Positions 48,066-58,879 of a stretch of DNA of 64,000 nt are shown here, in pieces. How positions within the stretch are numbered: the stretch's first letter is position 1; every line of letters starts with the position of its first letter. The stretch covers positions 310,001-374,000 of the forward strand of contig NZ_PHKV01000001.1 of the NCBI RefSeq assembly GCF_002846205.1. Direction: 5' to 3'. The translations under genes were made by a program, and so were the position numbers. The notes beneath the pieces were generated by a model that made no database searches, was not told the origin of the DNA, and was given only the letters and a program-made list of their open reading frames with translations. This stretch comes from Xanthomonas prunicola. Lineage in GTDB: Bacteria; Pseudomonadota; Gammaproteobacteria; Xanthomonadales; Xanthomonadaceae.

Positions 48066-49162
48066 TTCAGGCGGTACTCGGCGTGCTCGTTTTCAAGAAT
48101 GATCGGGCCTTCGGTCGGTACCGAGACCGAGACCAGCGGGCTGTTGTCGCCGAGCATACGGTTGAGGCCGGAAATGCCCGTGAGCAGTTCCAGATCCAGT
48201 TCCATGCGGTCGCCATTGGCGCTGACCGGGCGGATGCTGCGTACGACCGACACGCCCTGCAGGGCGGCCGACACGCGCAAGTAATCGTCGGCGCTGCTGA
48301 TACCGGTGATCACCACGCGGTAGACACCGGGCACACCCGAATCCACCCGTTTGGCGTAGCGTTTGACCAGCGCGTCGGCAGCGCCGTCGGCACCGGCGGC
48401 CATCGCGCGGCGTGCATCGCCGTCGCTGCTGGTCCAGCTGGACAGGACATTGCCGTTGTCCACGAACACCCAGTCGGCCGTCCAGCCGGCGGCGTTGCGG
48501 TAGAGCTTGCCGATCAACTGCATCGGCGGGCTGTATTTGGCCGAAGCGCGCGACACCGCGGCGGTGTCCTTGCGCCAGATCGCGCCAGCCAAGGCCTGCT
48601 CGGCAGCTGCGCCGCTCGGCAGACCGAGCCGGTAGCCGCGTTCGATGGCACGGTCGAGCACGCTACGCGCCGCGTTGGCCTGGGCTACACCGACCAAACG
48701 CGGGCCGCTGCCGTCATCGATGGCCAGCCAGAGCACCGGCTTGGGCCGCGGCAGCGGCCACACCGGCAAGCCGAGGGCAGCGATCAAGCCATCCACATCG
48801 GACTGGCGAAAACGCGCGACCAGGGTGGTGCGAAAGGTGGGCGCGCCCGTCCGCGAGGTACCCTGATCCTGGCGGTAGTCGTAGTGTTCGACGTAGTTGG
48901 GCGCATTGCGTAGCGCCTGCGGCACGCCGGGGCGGCCCATCACGCCGCGGTCGCCGGAGACCTTGCCCAGCACCGCGCCCAGCGCGCGCGCCAGTGCGCC
49001 GGGGCGATCGGATTCGCTCTGGCTGTTGACCGGCACTTCGGCGTCATAGGCACTTTGCGCCTTGGCAACGTCGCCTTCGGTGCGCAGATCTGCCTGCGCA
49101 AAGGCCGGAGCGACGGGCATGGCGACCACGAGGGCGAGAAAGAAAGCGAGACTGCGGCGCAT
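48062..49162 (-). CDS. DUF2066-domain exported protein
   Basis: 366 residues from the chosen start, with a signal peptide ending PAFAQ. DUF2066 proteins are periplasmic and of unknown function; typical is the repeated comparison of YRV(V)ITGISSADDYLRV with VSANGDRMELDLELLTG. The start at 49162 places MRRSLAFFLA at the signal peptide with GGA eight bases before it. An in-frame ATG at 49174 adds four residues and is possible. First gene of the DUF2066-permease-hda run. Confidence 0.85.
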   Translation of the reverse strand: MRRSLAFFLALVVAMPVAPAFAQADLRTEGDVAKAQSAYDAEVPVNSQSESDRPGALARALGAVLGKVSGDRGVMGRPGVPQALRNAPNYVEHYDYRQDQGTSRTGAPTFRTTLVARFRQSDVDGLIAALGLPVWPLPRPKPVLWLAIDDGSGPRLVGVAQANAARSVLDRAIERGYRLGLPSGAAAEQALAGAIWRKDTAAVSRASAKYSPPMQLIGKLYRNAAGWTADWVFVDNGNVLSSWTSSDGDARRAMAAGADGAADALVKRYAKRVDSGVPGVYRVVITGISSADDYLRVSAALQGVSVVRSIRPVSANGDRMELDLELLTGISGLNRMLGDNSPLVSVSVPTEGPIILENEHAEYRLK

Positions 49163-49304
49163 CGACGGTTCCATGACTTAAGCGTATCCGGGTGAATTGT
49201 TGCCCGAATGGGACGCCAGCGCCAACGTGGCTGCTAAAATCGCCGCCTTTACTGCCGAGCCACCCCTGCCCGTGACCAGCCAAACGCCTTCCAGCCCCTC
49301 GCCC

Positions 49305-50330
49305 ATGACCTACCGCGACGCGGGTGTCGACATCGACGCCGGCAATGCATTGGTCGAACGCATCAAGCCGTTGGTCAAGCGCAGCTTCCGGCCGGAGGTG
49401 ATGGGTGGCCTGGGTGGATTCGGCGCGCTGTTCGACCTGTCGGGCAAATACAAGGAGCCGGTGCTGGTGTCCGGCACCGACGGCGTGGGCACCAAGCTCA
49501 AGCTGGCCCAGCAGCTCGGTCGGCACGACACGATCGGTATCGATCTGGTCGGCATGTGCGTCAACGACGTGCTGGTGCAGGGCGCCGAGCCGTTGTTCTT
49601 TCTGGACTATTTCGCCACCGGCAAGCTCGACGTGGACACCGCTGCGGCGGTGGTCGGCGGCATTGCACGCGGCTGCGAGCTGTCCGGTTGCGCGCTGATC
49701 GGCGGCGAAACCGCCGAGATGCCCGACATGTACCCACCGGGCGAGTACGACCTGGCCGGCTTCACCGTCGGCGCAGTGGAAAAATCGCAGTTGTTGGATG
49801 GCGCGCAGGTACGCGACGGTGACGTGTTGATCGGCATCGCCTCGTCGGGCCCGCATTCCAACGGCTATTCGTTGATCCGCAAGATCTACGAGCGTGCCGG
49901 CGCACCGGCCGACCATGTGCTGGACGATGGCACCACGTTGATCGACGCGCTGATGGCGCCGACCGCGCTGTACGTCAAACCGGTGCTGGCGCTGCTGAAG
50001 TCGCACGGCGAAGCGATCCACGCCATGGCGCACATCACCGGCGGCGGCCTGACCGAAAACATCATCCGCGTGATTCCCGACGGCCTGGGCCTGGACATCG
50101 ATGCCAAGGCCTGGACACTGCCGCCGGTGTTCGCGTGGTTGCAGCGCGAAGGCGCGGTGGCCGATGCCGAAATGTGGCGCACCTTCAACTGCGGGATCGG
50201 CTTTGTGCTGATCGCCTCGCCCGAGCAGGCAGCCACGCTGGAACAGGCGCTGGACGCGCAGTCGCTGGCGCATTGGCGCATTGGTCAGGTGGTCGCCGCA
50301 CACGGCGACGAGCGCGTGCGCATCGGCTGA
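49305..50330 (+). CDS. purM: phosphoribosylformylglycinamidine cyclo-ligase
   Basis: 341 residues, the standard PurM length. It makes aminoimidazole ribotide in purine synthesis. Signature blocks are [67 protein letters not shown] and [14 protein letters not shown]. The ATG at 49305 matches the family N-terminus [20 protein letters not shown] hexamer at 49235-49240 may be its -10 element. Confidence 0.97.
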   Translation: MTYRDAGVDIDAGNALVERIKPLVKRSFRPEVMGGLGGFGALFDLSGKYKEPVLVSGTDGVGTKLKLAQQLGRHDTIGIDLVGMCVNDVLVQGAEPLFFLDYFATGKLDVDTAAAVVGGIARGCELSGCALIGGETAEMPDMYPPGEYDLAGFTVGAVEKSQLLDGAQVRDGDVLIGIASSGPHSNGYSLIRKIYERAGAPADHVLDDGTTLIDALMAPTALYVKPVLALLKSHGEAIHAMAHITGGGLTENIIRVIPDGLGLDIDAKAWTLPPVFAWLQREGAVADAEMWRTFNCGIGFVLIASPEQAATLEQALDAQSLAHWRIGQVVAAHGDERVRIG

Positions 50331-50343
50331 GCGAGGAATCTGC

Positions 50344-50808
50344 ATGGACGCGTCCCCACTCCCACCGCCGGCGTTGGCGTCGGCCAGCGCCGATGACCTG
50401 CAGCATCTCAAACTGCTGTCGATCTTCCATTACGTGCTGGCTGGTATCACTGCGCTGTTTTCGTTGTTCCCGTTGATCCACCTGGCCATGGGCATTGCGA
50501 TCATCACTGGGCACCTGCCGATGGACACTGCCAATCCGGACGCGCCTCCGCTGGATCCGCGCTGGGTCGGCTGGCTCTTCGTGATATTTTCGGCGGGCTT
50601 CATCTGTTGCGGCCTGGCCTTGGCCGGTTTCATGGCCTACGCCGGACGCTGCATCGCGCAGCGCAAACGGCATTTGCTGTGCCTGATCGTGGCCGGCATT
50701 TCCTGTTCTTTCATGCCATTCGGCACCGTGCTTGGTGTCTTTACGCTGGTCACCTTGCTGCGCCCTCAGGTCAAAGCGCTGTTCGGTGTCGGTAGCGCAG
50801 CTGTTTGA
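50344..50808 (+). CDS. small membrane protein between purM and purN
   Basis: 154 residues with about four hydrophobic segments (FSLFPLIHLAMGIAIITG, then WLFVIFSAGFICCGLALAGF, LLCLIVAGISCSF, LGVFTLVTLL). I do not recognise a family. It starts 13 bases after purM and stops 23 bases before purN, so it is probably co-transcribed with both. Confidence 0.78.
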   Translation: MDASPLPPPALASASADDLQHLKLLSIFHYVLAGITALFSLFPLIHLAMGIAIITGHLPMDTANPDAPPLDPRWVGWLFVIFSAGFICCGLALAGFMAYAGRCIAQRKRHLLCLIVAGISCSFMPFGTVLGVFTLVTLLRPQVKALFGVGSAAV

Positions 50809-50831
50809 GACCTCTGTGAGCACATTGTTCA

Positions 50832-51500
50832 ATGCACGCACCTGACGCCCGCCTGCGCCTGGCCGTGCTGGCCTCCGGCCGCGGCAGTAATCTGCAGGCC
50901 ATTGTCGATGCGATCGCCAGTGGGCGCCTGCATGCCGAAGTGGTCGGGGTGTTTTCCGATCGGCCGCAGGCGCCAGCGTTGCAGAAGGTCGCGCAGGCGC
51001 GGCGCTGGAGCGCCAGCCCGCGCGATTTCTCCGACCGCGCGGCGTTCGATGCCGCACTCGGCGATGCGATCGCTGCGACGCAACCGGACTGGGTGATCTG
51101 CGCCGGCTATATGCGCATTCTGGGCGAGCCGCTGGTGCGTCGCTTCGCCGGGCGCATGCTCAACATCCATCCGTCGCTCCTCCCCAAATACCGCGGCCTG
51201 CAGACGCACGCACGCGCCCTGGAGGCCGGCGATGCAGAGCATGGCGCCAGTGTGCATCTGGTGGTGCCGGAGCTAGATGCGGGGACGGTGATCGCGCAGG
51301 CGCGCGTCCCGGTGCTGCCCGGCGACAGCGCCGAGCAACTGGCCGCGCGCGTGCTGGCCCGTGAGCACCCGCTGCTGCTGGCCACGCTGGAGCTGCTCGC
51401 CAGTGGCCGCGTCGCGGTGCAGGGCGATGCCGTGCTTATCGACGGTCAGTGCCTGTTTACGCCACTACGACTAGAGTCCGCAGACATCGCGTTCGCCTGA
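50832..51500 (+). CDS. purN: phosphoribosylglycinamide formyltransferase
   Basis: 222 residues. It formylates GAR using 10-formyl-tetrahydrofolate. SGRGSNLQAI binds the phosphate near residues 15-24, and the catalytic block is MLNIHPSLLPKYRG with N111 and H113, followed by GASVHLVVPELDAG. The ATG at 50832 fits the family. It is followed by two DUF3108 genes on the same strand. Confidence 0.96.
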   Translation: MHAPDARLRLAVLASGRGSNLQAIVDAIASGRLHAEVVGVFSDRPQAPALQKVAQARRWSASPRDFSDRAAFDAALGDAIAATQPDWVICAGYMRILGEPLVRRFAGRMLNIHPSLLPKYRGLQTHARALEAGDAEHGASVHLVVPELDAGTVIAQARVPVLPGDSAEQLAARVLAREHPLLLATLELLASGRVAVQGDAVLIDGQCLFTPLRLESADIAFA

Positions 51501-51565
51501 ATGCGGATACGTTCCCCTCATCCCGTCTCGGACATCCTTGCGGCCCCCGTGCCCGCTAACAGCGC

Positions 51566-52393
51566 ATGAACGTCATCCCGATCGCCGCCGCGCTGTTGAC
51601 CGTCGCCCTCCTCACCCAGGCTGGCACTGGCCGTGCGCAACAAGCGCCCACCGCGCCCGCACCAGCGACGCCTGCTCCGGTTGCGGCCCCTGCCGCTGCG
51701 CCGGCATCGTCAGCGGCCCTGCCCGCGAGCACCTGGACACCGCCGTCGCTAGAGCCATTCGTGGCGACCTACCAGGCGTTCTACCGTGGCAAGGAGGCCG
51801 GCGATGCCACCATGCAGGTCAGCCACGGCGAAGGTAGCCAGTGGCGCATCGACATGTCAGTGCGTGGCCGTAAGGGCTTCGCCAGCATCCTGGGCCTGAA
51901 CCTGGAACAGAGCACCGTGTTCCGCGTCGATGGCGACACGTATGTGCCGCTGAGCCAGAGCACGGTGCGCAAGGCGATGTTCTTCGGCAAGAAGGTCACC
52001 GGCGTCTACAACTGGCAAGCGGGCACTGCGCAGTGGAACGGCGATCTGAAGGAAGATCGGCAGCAGCCGATTCCGTTGCAGCACGGCGACCAAAGCGCGC
52101 TGTCGCTCAACCTGTCGCTGATGCGCGATGCGCAGCCCGGGCGCAACCTGAGCTATCGCTATGTCGATGTGGGCAAGGTGCGCAAATACGACTACCGCGC
52201 GGCCGATGCCACCGAAGTCGTGCAGGTGGGCGATCTGAGCTACGACGCTCTGCGCGTGTACCGCGTCAACAGCGGCGACAACGAAACCATCCTCTGGATT
52301 GCGAACGGAGTCCCGACTCCGGTGCGCATCCTGCAACGTGACAAAGGTGAGGATCAGATCGATCTACGCCTGGTCGAATACCAAGGAGCCTAA
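51566..52393 (+). CDS. DUF3108-domain exported protein (first of two)
   Basis: 275 residues with a signal peptide (ending GTGRAQ) and an Ala/Pro-rich linker of about 45 residues before the DUF3108 core (YQAFYRGKEAGDATMQV). DUF3108 is a periplasmic beta-rich domain of unknown function, commonly downstream of purN in gammaproteobacteria. The next gene, 3 bases away, is a shorter paralogue. Confidence 0.87.
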   Translation: MNVIPIAAALLTVALLTQAGTGRAQQAPTAPAPATPAPVAAPAAAPASSAALPASTWTPPSLEPFVATYQAFYRGKEAGDATMQVSHGEGSQWRIDMSVRGRKGFASILGLNLEQSTVFRVDGDTYVPLSQSTVRKAMFFGKKVTGVYNWQAGTAQWNGDLKEDRQQPIPLQHGDQSALSLNLSLMRDAQPGRNLSYRYVDVGKVRKYDYRAADATEVVQVGDLSYDALRVYRVNSGDNETILWIANGVPTPVRILQRDKGEDQIDLRLVEYQGA

Positions 52394-52396
52394 GCG

Positions 52397-53080
52397 ATGA
52401 AAATCTTCTCCCGTACCAGCGCCGTGATCGCCGCTACCGCATTGGCGATGGCCAGCCTACCCGCCTTCGCCATGCAGCCATTCCAGGCCGACTACTCGGC
52501 CAACTACATGGGCATGCAGGCCAATGGCACCATGACCCTGGCCGCTGCCGGCGCGAATAAGTGGCGCTACACGCTCACCATCCAGAACCAGCTGGCCAAC
52601 CTGACCCAGAGCACGGTGTTCGAAGAGGCCAACGGCCAACTGCGCCCGGTGAGCAGCAACGACACTTCGTCGATGATGGTCAAGCGCCGTAACGTCACCG
52701 CCGATTACGATTGGAAGACCAATCAGGCAACCTGGGGCGGCGACATCAAGCCAGACCGCCGCGGCCCGGTGAAACTGCAGCCCGGCGACATGGATGCGCT
52801 GCTGATCAACCTTGCGATCACGCGCGATCTGGCCGCCGGCAAGCCGCTCAACTACCGCATGGTGGACGAAGGCCGCATCAAGCCGATGAGCTACAAGGTG
52901 GTCGGCAAGGAAACCATCACCGTCAACGGAAAGCAGGAGCAAGCCACCAAGGTGTCGCGCGTGGACGGCGACAAGGAATTGATTGCGTGGGTGGTCAAGG
53001 ATCTGCCGGTGCCGGCGCGCCTGCTGCAGAAAGAAAAGGGCCAGGACGCGCTGGATCTGACCATCAAGGGCCTGCGCTAA
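52397..53080 (+). CDS. DUF3108-domain exported protein (second of two)
   Basis: 227 residues with a signal peptide ending SLPAFAMQ. Its core (FQADYSANYMGMQANGTMTL, then NLTQSTVFEE, QPGDMDALLINLAI) aligns in layout with the upstream paralogue but lacks the Ala/Pro linker. It follows after only 3 bases. CAAGGAGCC at 52382 overlaps the preceding stop and serves as its ribosome-binding site. Confidence 0.87.
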   Translation: MKIFSRTSAVIAATALAMASLPAFAMQPFQADYSANYMGMQANGTMTLAAAGANKWRYTLTIQNQLANLTQSTVFEEANGQLRPVSSNDTSSMMVKRRNVTADYDWKTNQATWGGDIKPDRRGPVKLQPGDMDALLINLAITRDLAAGKPLNYRMVDEGRIKPMSYKVVGKETITVNGKQEQATKVSRVDGDKELIAWVVKDLPVPARLLQKEKGQDALDLTIKGLR

Positions 53081-53083
53081 GCG

Positions 53084-53162
53084 CCAGGCGCGCCTGGTAG
53101 GAGCGTGCCTGCGCGCGACGGTGCTTTATGGGTAACGCCCGTCGCGCGCGGGCACGCTCCTA
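53084..53162. repeat. REP-like palindromic repeat
   Basis: A perfect 14-base palindrome CCAGGCGCGCCTGG (53084-53097) adjoins arms TAGGAGCGTGCC...GACG (53098-53120) and its inverse (53140-53162) with one mismatch over 23 bases. It lies just after the second DUF3108 gene. Confidence 0.85.
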
Positions 53163-53212
53163 ACAGGGCACGGGAACCTGCTCGACAGGCATCCTGCCTG
53201 CGGCAGCGATGA

Positions 53213-53240
53213 AGAGCCCGGCTGCGAGCCGGGCTTCTTC
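53213..53240. terminator. possible bidirectional terminator
   Basis: AGCCCGGCT/AGCCGGGCT arms (53215-53223, 53227-53235) around GCG are followed by TCTTCCTT on the plus strand and CTCTTC on the minus strand. It sits between convergent genes. The T tracts are interrupted. Confidence 0.55.
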
Positions 53241-53292
53241 CTTCCGATCGGCGTGCGGCGGAATCTCCGCAGCACGCAGAAACGCTCGACCC

Positions 53293-54893
<1,601 letters not shown>

Positions 54894-55128
54894 CTAAGAA
54901 ATCCGAAAATGAAAGGTGTGTCGGGGGATGAGGTGAGAGCGTTTCGGCTTGGGTTGGAAGGACGTGGCACACGACGGACAGATCAAACGGCGCCGGCTAG
55001 GGCGTGGAACGCGCTGGCGCCAGTGACCGGGTGCTCGTGGACTGCGAGCGCGGGCAGCCAATGAGTCAGAGTGCGTGCGAATTCCAGCCCTGGTCCAGCC
55101 CGCCTGACAGCAAGCGCAGACGACGTGC

Positions 55129-55371
55129 TCAGCCTTCCTCAGGCGTCAGCGTCTTCAGCTGCAGCGCGTGGATCGCCCCGCCCATCAGCTCGCCCAGGGT
55201 CGCATAGACCATGCGGTGCCGCGCCAACGGTGCCTTGCCGACGAATGCAGGGCTGACCACGGTGGCCTCGAAGTGCACGCCGTCGTCGCCGTGCACGTCG
55301 ACGCGGGCTTCGGGCAAGCCGGATTCGATGAGTTTACGGATGGTTTCGGCGTCCACAGGGCGTTTCCTCAT
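55129..55371 (-). CDS. ibaG: BolA/IbaG-family protein
   Basis: 80 residues of the BolA superfamily. The core IRKLIESGLPEARVDVHGDD and the HRMVYATLGELMG block match the short IbaG type, which handles acid stress and iron-sulfur trafficking with monothiol glutaredoxin. The ATG at 55371 gives the usual length; a longer start reaches into the kdsD leader. The ibaG-murA order matches E. coli. It diverges from kdsD across 38 bases. Confidence 0.9.
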   Translation of the reverse strand: MRKRPVDAETIRKLIESGLPEARVDVHGDDGVHFEATVVSPAFVGKAPLARHRMVYATLGELMGGAIHALQLKTLTPEEG

Positions 55372-55409
55372 AAAATGAGCGCACATTCTACTCTTCACCC
55401 GAGTTCCGC

Positions 55410-56411
55410 ATGGCTGTCTCGCACCTGCCTTCCGCCACCGTCAGCGACACAAGCCTGGTCGCCAGCGGCCAGCGCGTGCTGGAGATCGAGCGCGAGGCGC
55501 TCGCCAGCGTGGGCGCCCGCATCGGCAGCGACTTCGCGGCGGCCTGCCGCCTGGTGCTGGCCTCGCGCGGGCGGGTGGTCGCCACCGGCATGGGCAAGTC
55601 CGGCCATGTGGCGCGCAAGATTGCCGCCACCCTCGCCTCGACCGGCACCCCGGCATTCTTCGTGCACCCGGGCGAAGCCGGACATGGCGACCTGGGCATG
55701 ATCACCGAGGCCGACATCGTGCTGGCGCTGTCGTACTCCGGGGAATCGGACGAAGTGCGCATGCTGCTGCCGGTGCTCAAGCGCCAGGGCAATCCGATCA
55801 TCGCCATGACCGGCCGCGCCAGCTCCACCTTGGCGCAAGCCGCCGACGTACACCTGGACGTCAGCGTGTCGGCCGAAGCCTGTCCCCTGCATCTGGCGCC
55901 CACCTCCAGCACCACCGCCTCGCTGGCGATGGGCGATGCGCTCGCGGTCGCCCTGCTGGATGCGCGCGGCTTCACCGCTGACGACTTCGCCCGCTCGCAC
56001 CCGGCAGGCAGCCTGGGCCGGCGCCTGCTGCTGCACATCACCGATGTCATGCATGCCGGCGACGACCTGCCACGTGTGCGCGAAGACGCCAGCCTGAGCG
56101 AGGCGCTGATGGAAATGAGCCGCAAGCGGCTGGGCATGACCGCGGTGGTGGATGCCGACGACCGCCTGATCGGCCTGTTCACCGACGGCGACCTGCGCCG
56201 CGCACTGGACAGCGACATCGACGTGCGCAGCGCCGGCATCGCGCAGGTGATGACGCGCAACCCACGCACCATCGGCGCCGACCAGCTGGCCGCCGAGGCC
56301 GCGCGGCTGATGGAGGACTACAAGATCAACGGCCTGATCGTGGTCGATGCGCAGCAGCGCGCGGTGGGCGCATTGAACATTCACGACCTGTTGCGCGCCA
56401 AGGTGGTTTAA
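55410..56411 (+). CDS. kdsD: arabinose-5-phosphate isomerase KdsD
   Basis: 333 residues: an N-terminal SIS domain (VATGMGKSGHVARKIAATLA, then GDLGMI and SYSGESDEV) and two C-terminal CBS domains (about 210-333, DVMHAGDDLPRV and QVMTRNPRTI). It interconverts ribulose-5-P and arabinose-5-P for KDO synthesis. It heads the kdsD-kdsC-lptCAB-rpoN run. Confidence 0.95.
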   Translation: MAVSHLPSATVSDTSLVASGQRVLEIEREALASVGARIGSDFAAACRLVLASRGRVVATGMGKSGHVARKIAATLASTGTPAFFVHPGEAGHGDLGMITEADIVLALSYSGESDEVRMLLPVLKRQGNPIIAMTGRASSTLAQAADVHLDVSVSAEACPLHLAPTSSTTASLAMGDALAVALLDARGFTADDFARSHPAGSLGRRLLLHITDVMHAGDDLPRVREDASLSEALMEMSRKRLGMTAVVDADDRLIGLFTDGDLRRALDSDIDVRSAGIAQVMTRNPRTIGADQLAAEAARLMEDYKINGLIVVDAQQRAVGALNIHDLLRAKVV

Positions 56412-56458
56412 CAGGTTCAGTTTCAACCGCCGGACCCCGTTCTTACCGATTCGTGCCG

Positions 56459-57007
56459 ATGCCCTATTCTCCTTTGCAGCACCTTCCCGCCGAGCTGATC
56501 GAACGCGCAGCGCGTATCCGCCTGGCTTGTTTCGACGTCGACGGCACCCTGACCGACGGTCGCCTGTACTACGACCACGCCGGTAATGAGAGCAAGGCCT
56601 TCAACGTGCTCGACGGCCAGGGTCTCAAGCAGCTCGACCAGGCTGGCATCCATGTCGCGCTGATCACCGCGCGCGCCAGTCTGTCGGCGGAAAAGCGTGG
56701 CCAGGATCTGGGCCTGCACGTGCAGATCGGGGTGAAGAACAAGCGCATGGCAGTGCTGGCACTGTGCCAGGAGCACGGCCTGTCGCTGGACCAGGTGCTG
56801 TTCATGGGCGACGACCTGCCCGACCTGCCCGCCCTGCTCGCCGTCGGCCTGCCGGTGGCGCCGGCCAACGCACATCCCTGGATCGCCGAGCGTGTGCAAT
56901 GGCATACCCGCGCCCGTGGCGGCGAAGGTGCCGCGCGCGAAGTCTGCGATGTGGTGCTGGCTGCGCAAGGCCAGATCGAGCGCATCATCGAAGGGTTTTC
57001 GGCATGA
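56459..57007 (+). CDS. kdsC: KDO-8-phosphate phosphatase KdsC
   Basis: 182 residues, a HAD-superfamily C0-type phosphatase that forms tetramers. The nucleophile motif is CFDVDGTLTDG (D26, D28), then LITARAS and FMGDDLPDLPAL. It releases KDO from KDO-8-P. The ATG at 56459 is preferred; a GTG at 56453 adds two residues. The stop overlaps the lptC start by 4 bases. Confidence 0.95.
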   Translation: MPYSPLQHLPAELIERAARIRLACFDVDGTLTDGRLYYDHAGNESKAFNVLDGQGLKQLDQAGIHVALITARASLSAEKRGQDLGLHVQIGVKNKRMAVLALCQEHGLSLDQVLFMGDDLPDLPALLAVGLPVAPANAHPWIAERVQWHTRARGGEGAAREVCDVVLAAQGQIERIIEGFSA

Positions 57008-57579
57008 CTTGGAACTGGCGCACCACCCTGGGCGTGGTGCTGTTCGCCGCCGCCGTGATTTCCGGCTGGTCGGCATGGAAGCAGCGCGCGCGCCCGACCG
57101 CCGCGGCCGTGCAGGAGTCCGGCGCGGACTACATCCTGCGCGACTTCGAGCTGATCGCCCTGGACAAGCAGAGCGGCAAGGAGTCGATGACGCTGCGCGC
57201 GCCGGAAATGCACCGCAATCGTGCCGACCAGACCGCAGACATCACCACGCCGGTGTTCCTGATGCCCGACAACGCCAATCTGCCGTGGACCCTGCGTTCC
57301 AAGACGGGGTGGGTCAACCCGGACGGCACCCAACTGCGCTTGCGCGGCGATGTCGAGGGCGACAGCCCAACCGGCGGCGCAACCCCGCCGACCACGTTCC
57401 GCACCCAAAGCCTGGACGTGTTCCCGCAACAGAACATCGCCAAGACCGACGCGCCGGTGACCATGACCCGCCCGGGTATCATGCAGAGCGGCGTCGGCTT
57501 TGAAGCCGACCTCAAATCACGCCAGTACAAGCTCCTTTCTCAGGTCAAGACACGCTATGAACCGAATGCTGCCCGCTAA
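57004..57579 (+). CDS. lptC: LPS export protein LptC
   Basis: 191 residues: one N-terminal transmembrane helix (residues 7-23) and a periplasmic beta-jellyroll (DYILRDFELIALDKQSGKES, then MTLRAPEMHRNRAD). It passes lipopolysaccharide from LptB2FG to LptA. The start overlaps kdsC and the 3' end overlaps lptA by 23 bases. Confidence 0.93.
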   Translation: MTWNWRTTLGVVLFAAAVISGWSAWKQRARPTAAAVQESGADYILRDFELIALDKQSGKESMTLRAPEMHRNRADQTADITTPVFLMPDNANLPWTLRSKTGWVNPDGTQLRLRGDVEGDSPTGGATPPTTFRTQSLDVFPQQNIAKTDAPVTMTRPGIMQSGVGFEADLKSRQYKLLSQVKTRYEPNAAR

Positions 57580-58119
57580 ACTGGCGTTTGCCGCACTGCT
57601 GCTGCCTGCGCTGGCGATGGCCAAGACCAGCGATCGCAACCAGCCGATGGCGATCGACTCCAATGCCAACGATTGCAACATGCTCGATGACAGCGGCAAG
57701 TGCCGTTTCAGCGGCAATGTGGTGATCACTCAGGGCACGCTGGAAATCCACGCCGACACCGCCGATATCTTCCAGAAGAACGGCCAGACCGATCGCGTGG
57801 TGCTCAACGGCAAGCAGGCCACGCTCAAGCAGGAGATGGACGACGGCGCGATGATGCACGGCCAGGCCGACAACATCGAATACAAGGTCGCCGACGAGAT
57901 CATCATCCTGACCGGCAATTACAAGGTCGATTCGCCCAAGGGCACCAATGCCGGCCAGCGCATGGTCTACAACACCAAGACCGGCAACATGCAGAGCGGC
58001 GGCGACGGCAGCCGCGTGCGCACCATCATTCAGCCCAAGAACGCAGCGCCTGCGGCGACGACGCCTGCTCCGGCACCTGCCGCCAAGCCGCCCGCAGCCA
58101 AGCCGCAGGGGAAGAAGTA

Positions 58120-58120
<1 letters not shown>
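57557..58120 (+). CDS. lptA: LPS transport periplasmic protein LptA
   Basis: 187 residues: signal peptide ending LPALAMAK, an OstA-like beta-jellyroll ([39 protein letters not shown]) and an Ala/Pro/Lys-rich tail. It bridges the periplasm. C40 and C48 may form a disulfide. The start lies within lptC, and the last base overlaps the lptB start. Confidence 0.94.
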
Positions 58121-58839
<719 letters not shown>

Positions 58840-58879
58840 GCGCGTCGCCGCGCCATCGATTTTTCCAGTCAGTGCCCGC

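Noticed and set aside
49235..49240. A complete sigma-70 promoter for purM.
   Set aside because: TAAAAT is a fair -10 element, but the nearest TTGTTG lies 32 bases upstream, too far for a -35, so no full promoter was called.
49197..49304. A longer purM start (in-frame codons from 49197 or the GTG at 49272).
   Set aside because: The added residues are unlike PurM, and the ATG at 49305 gives the normal 341-residue length.
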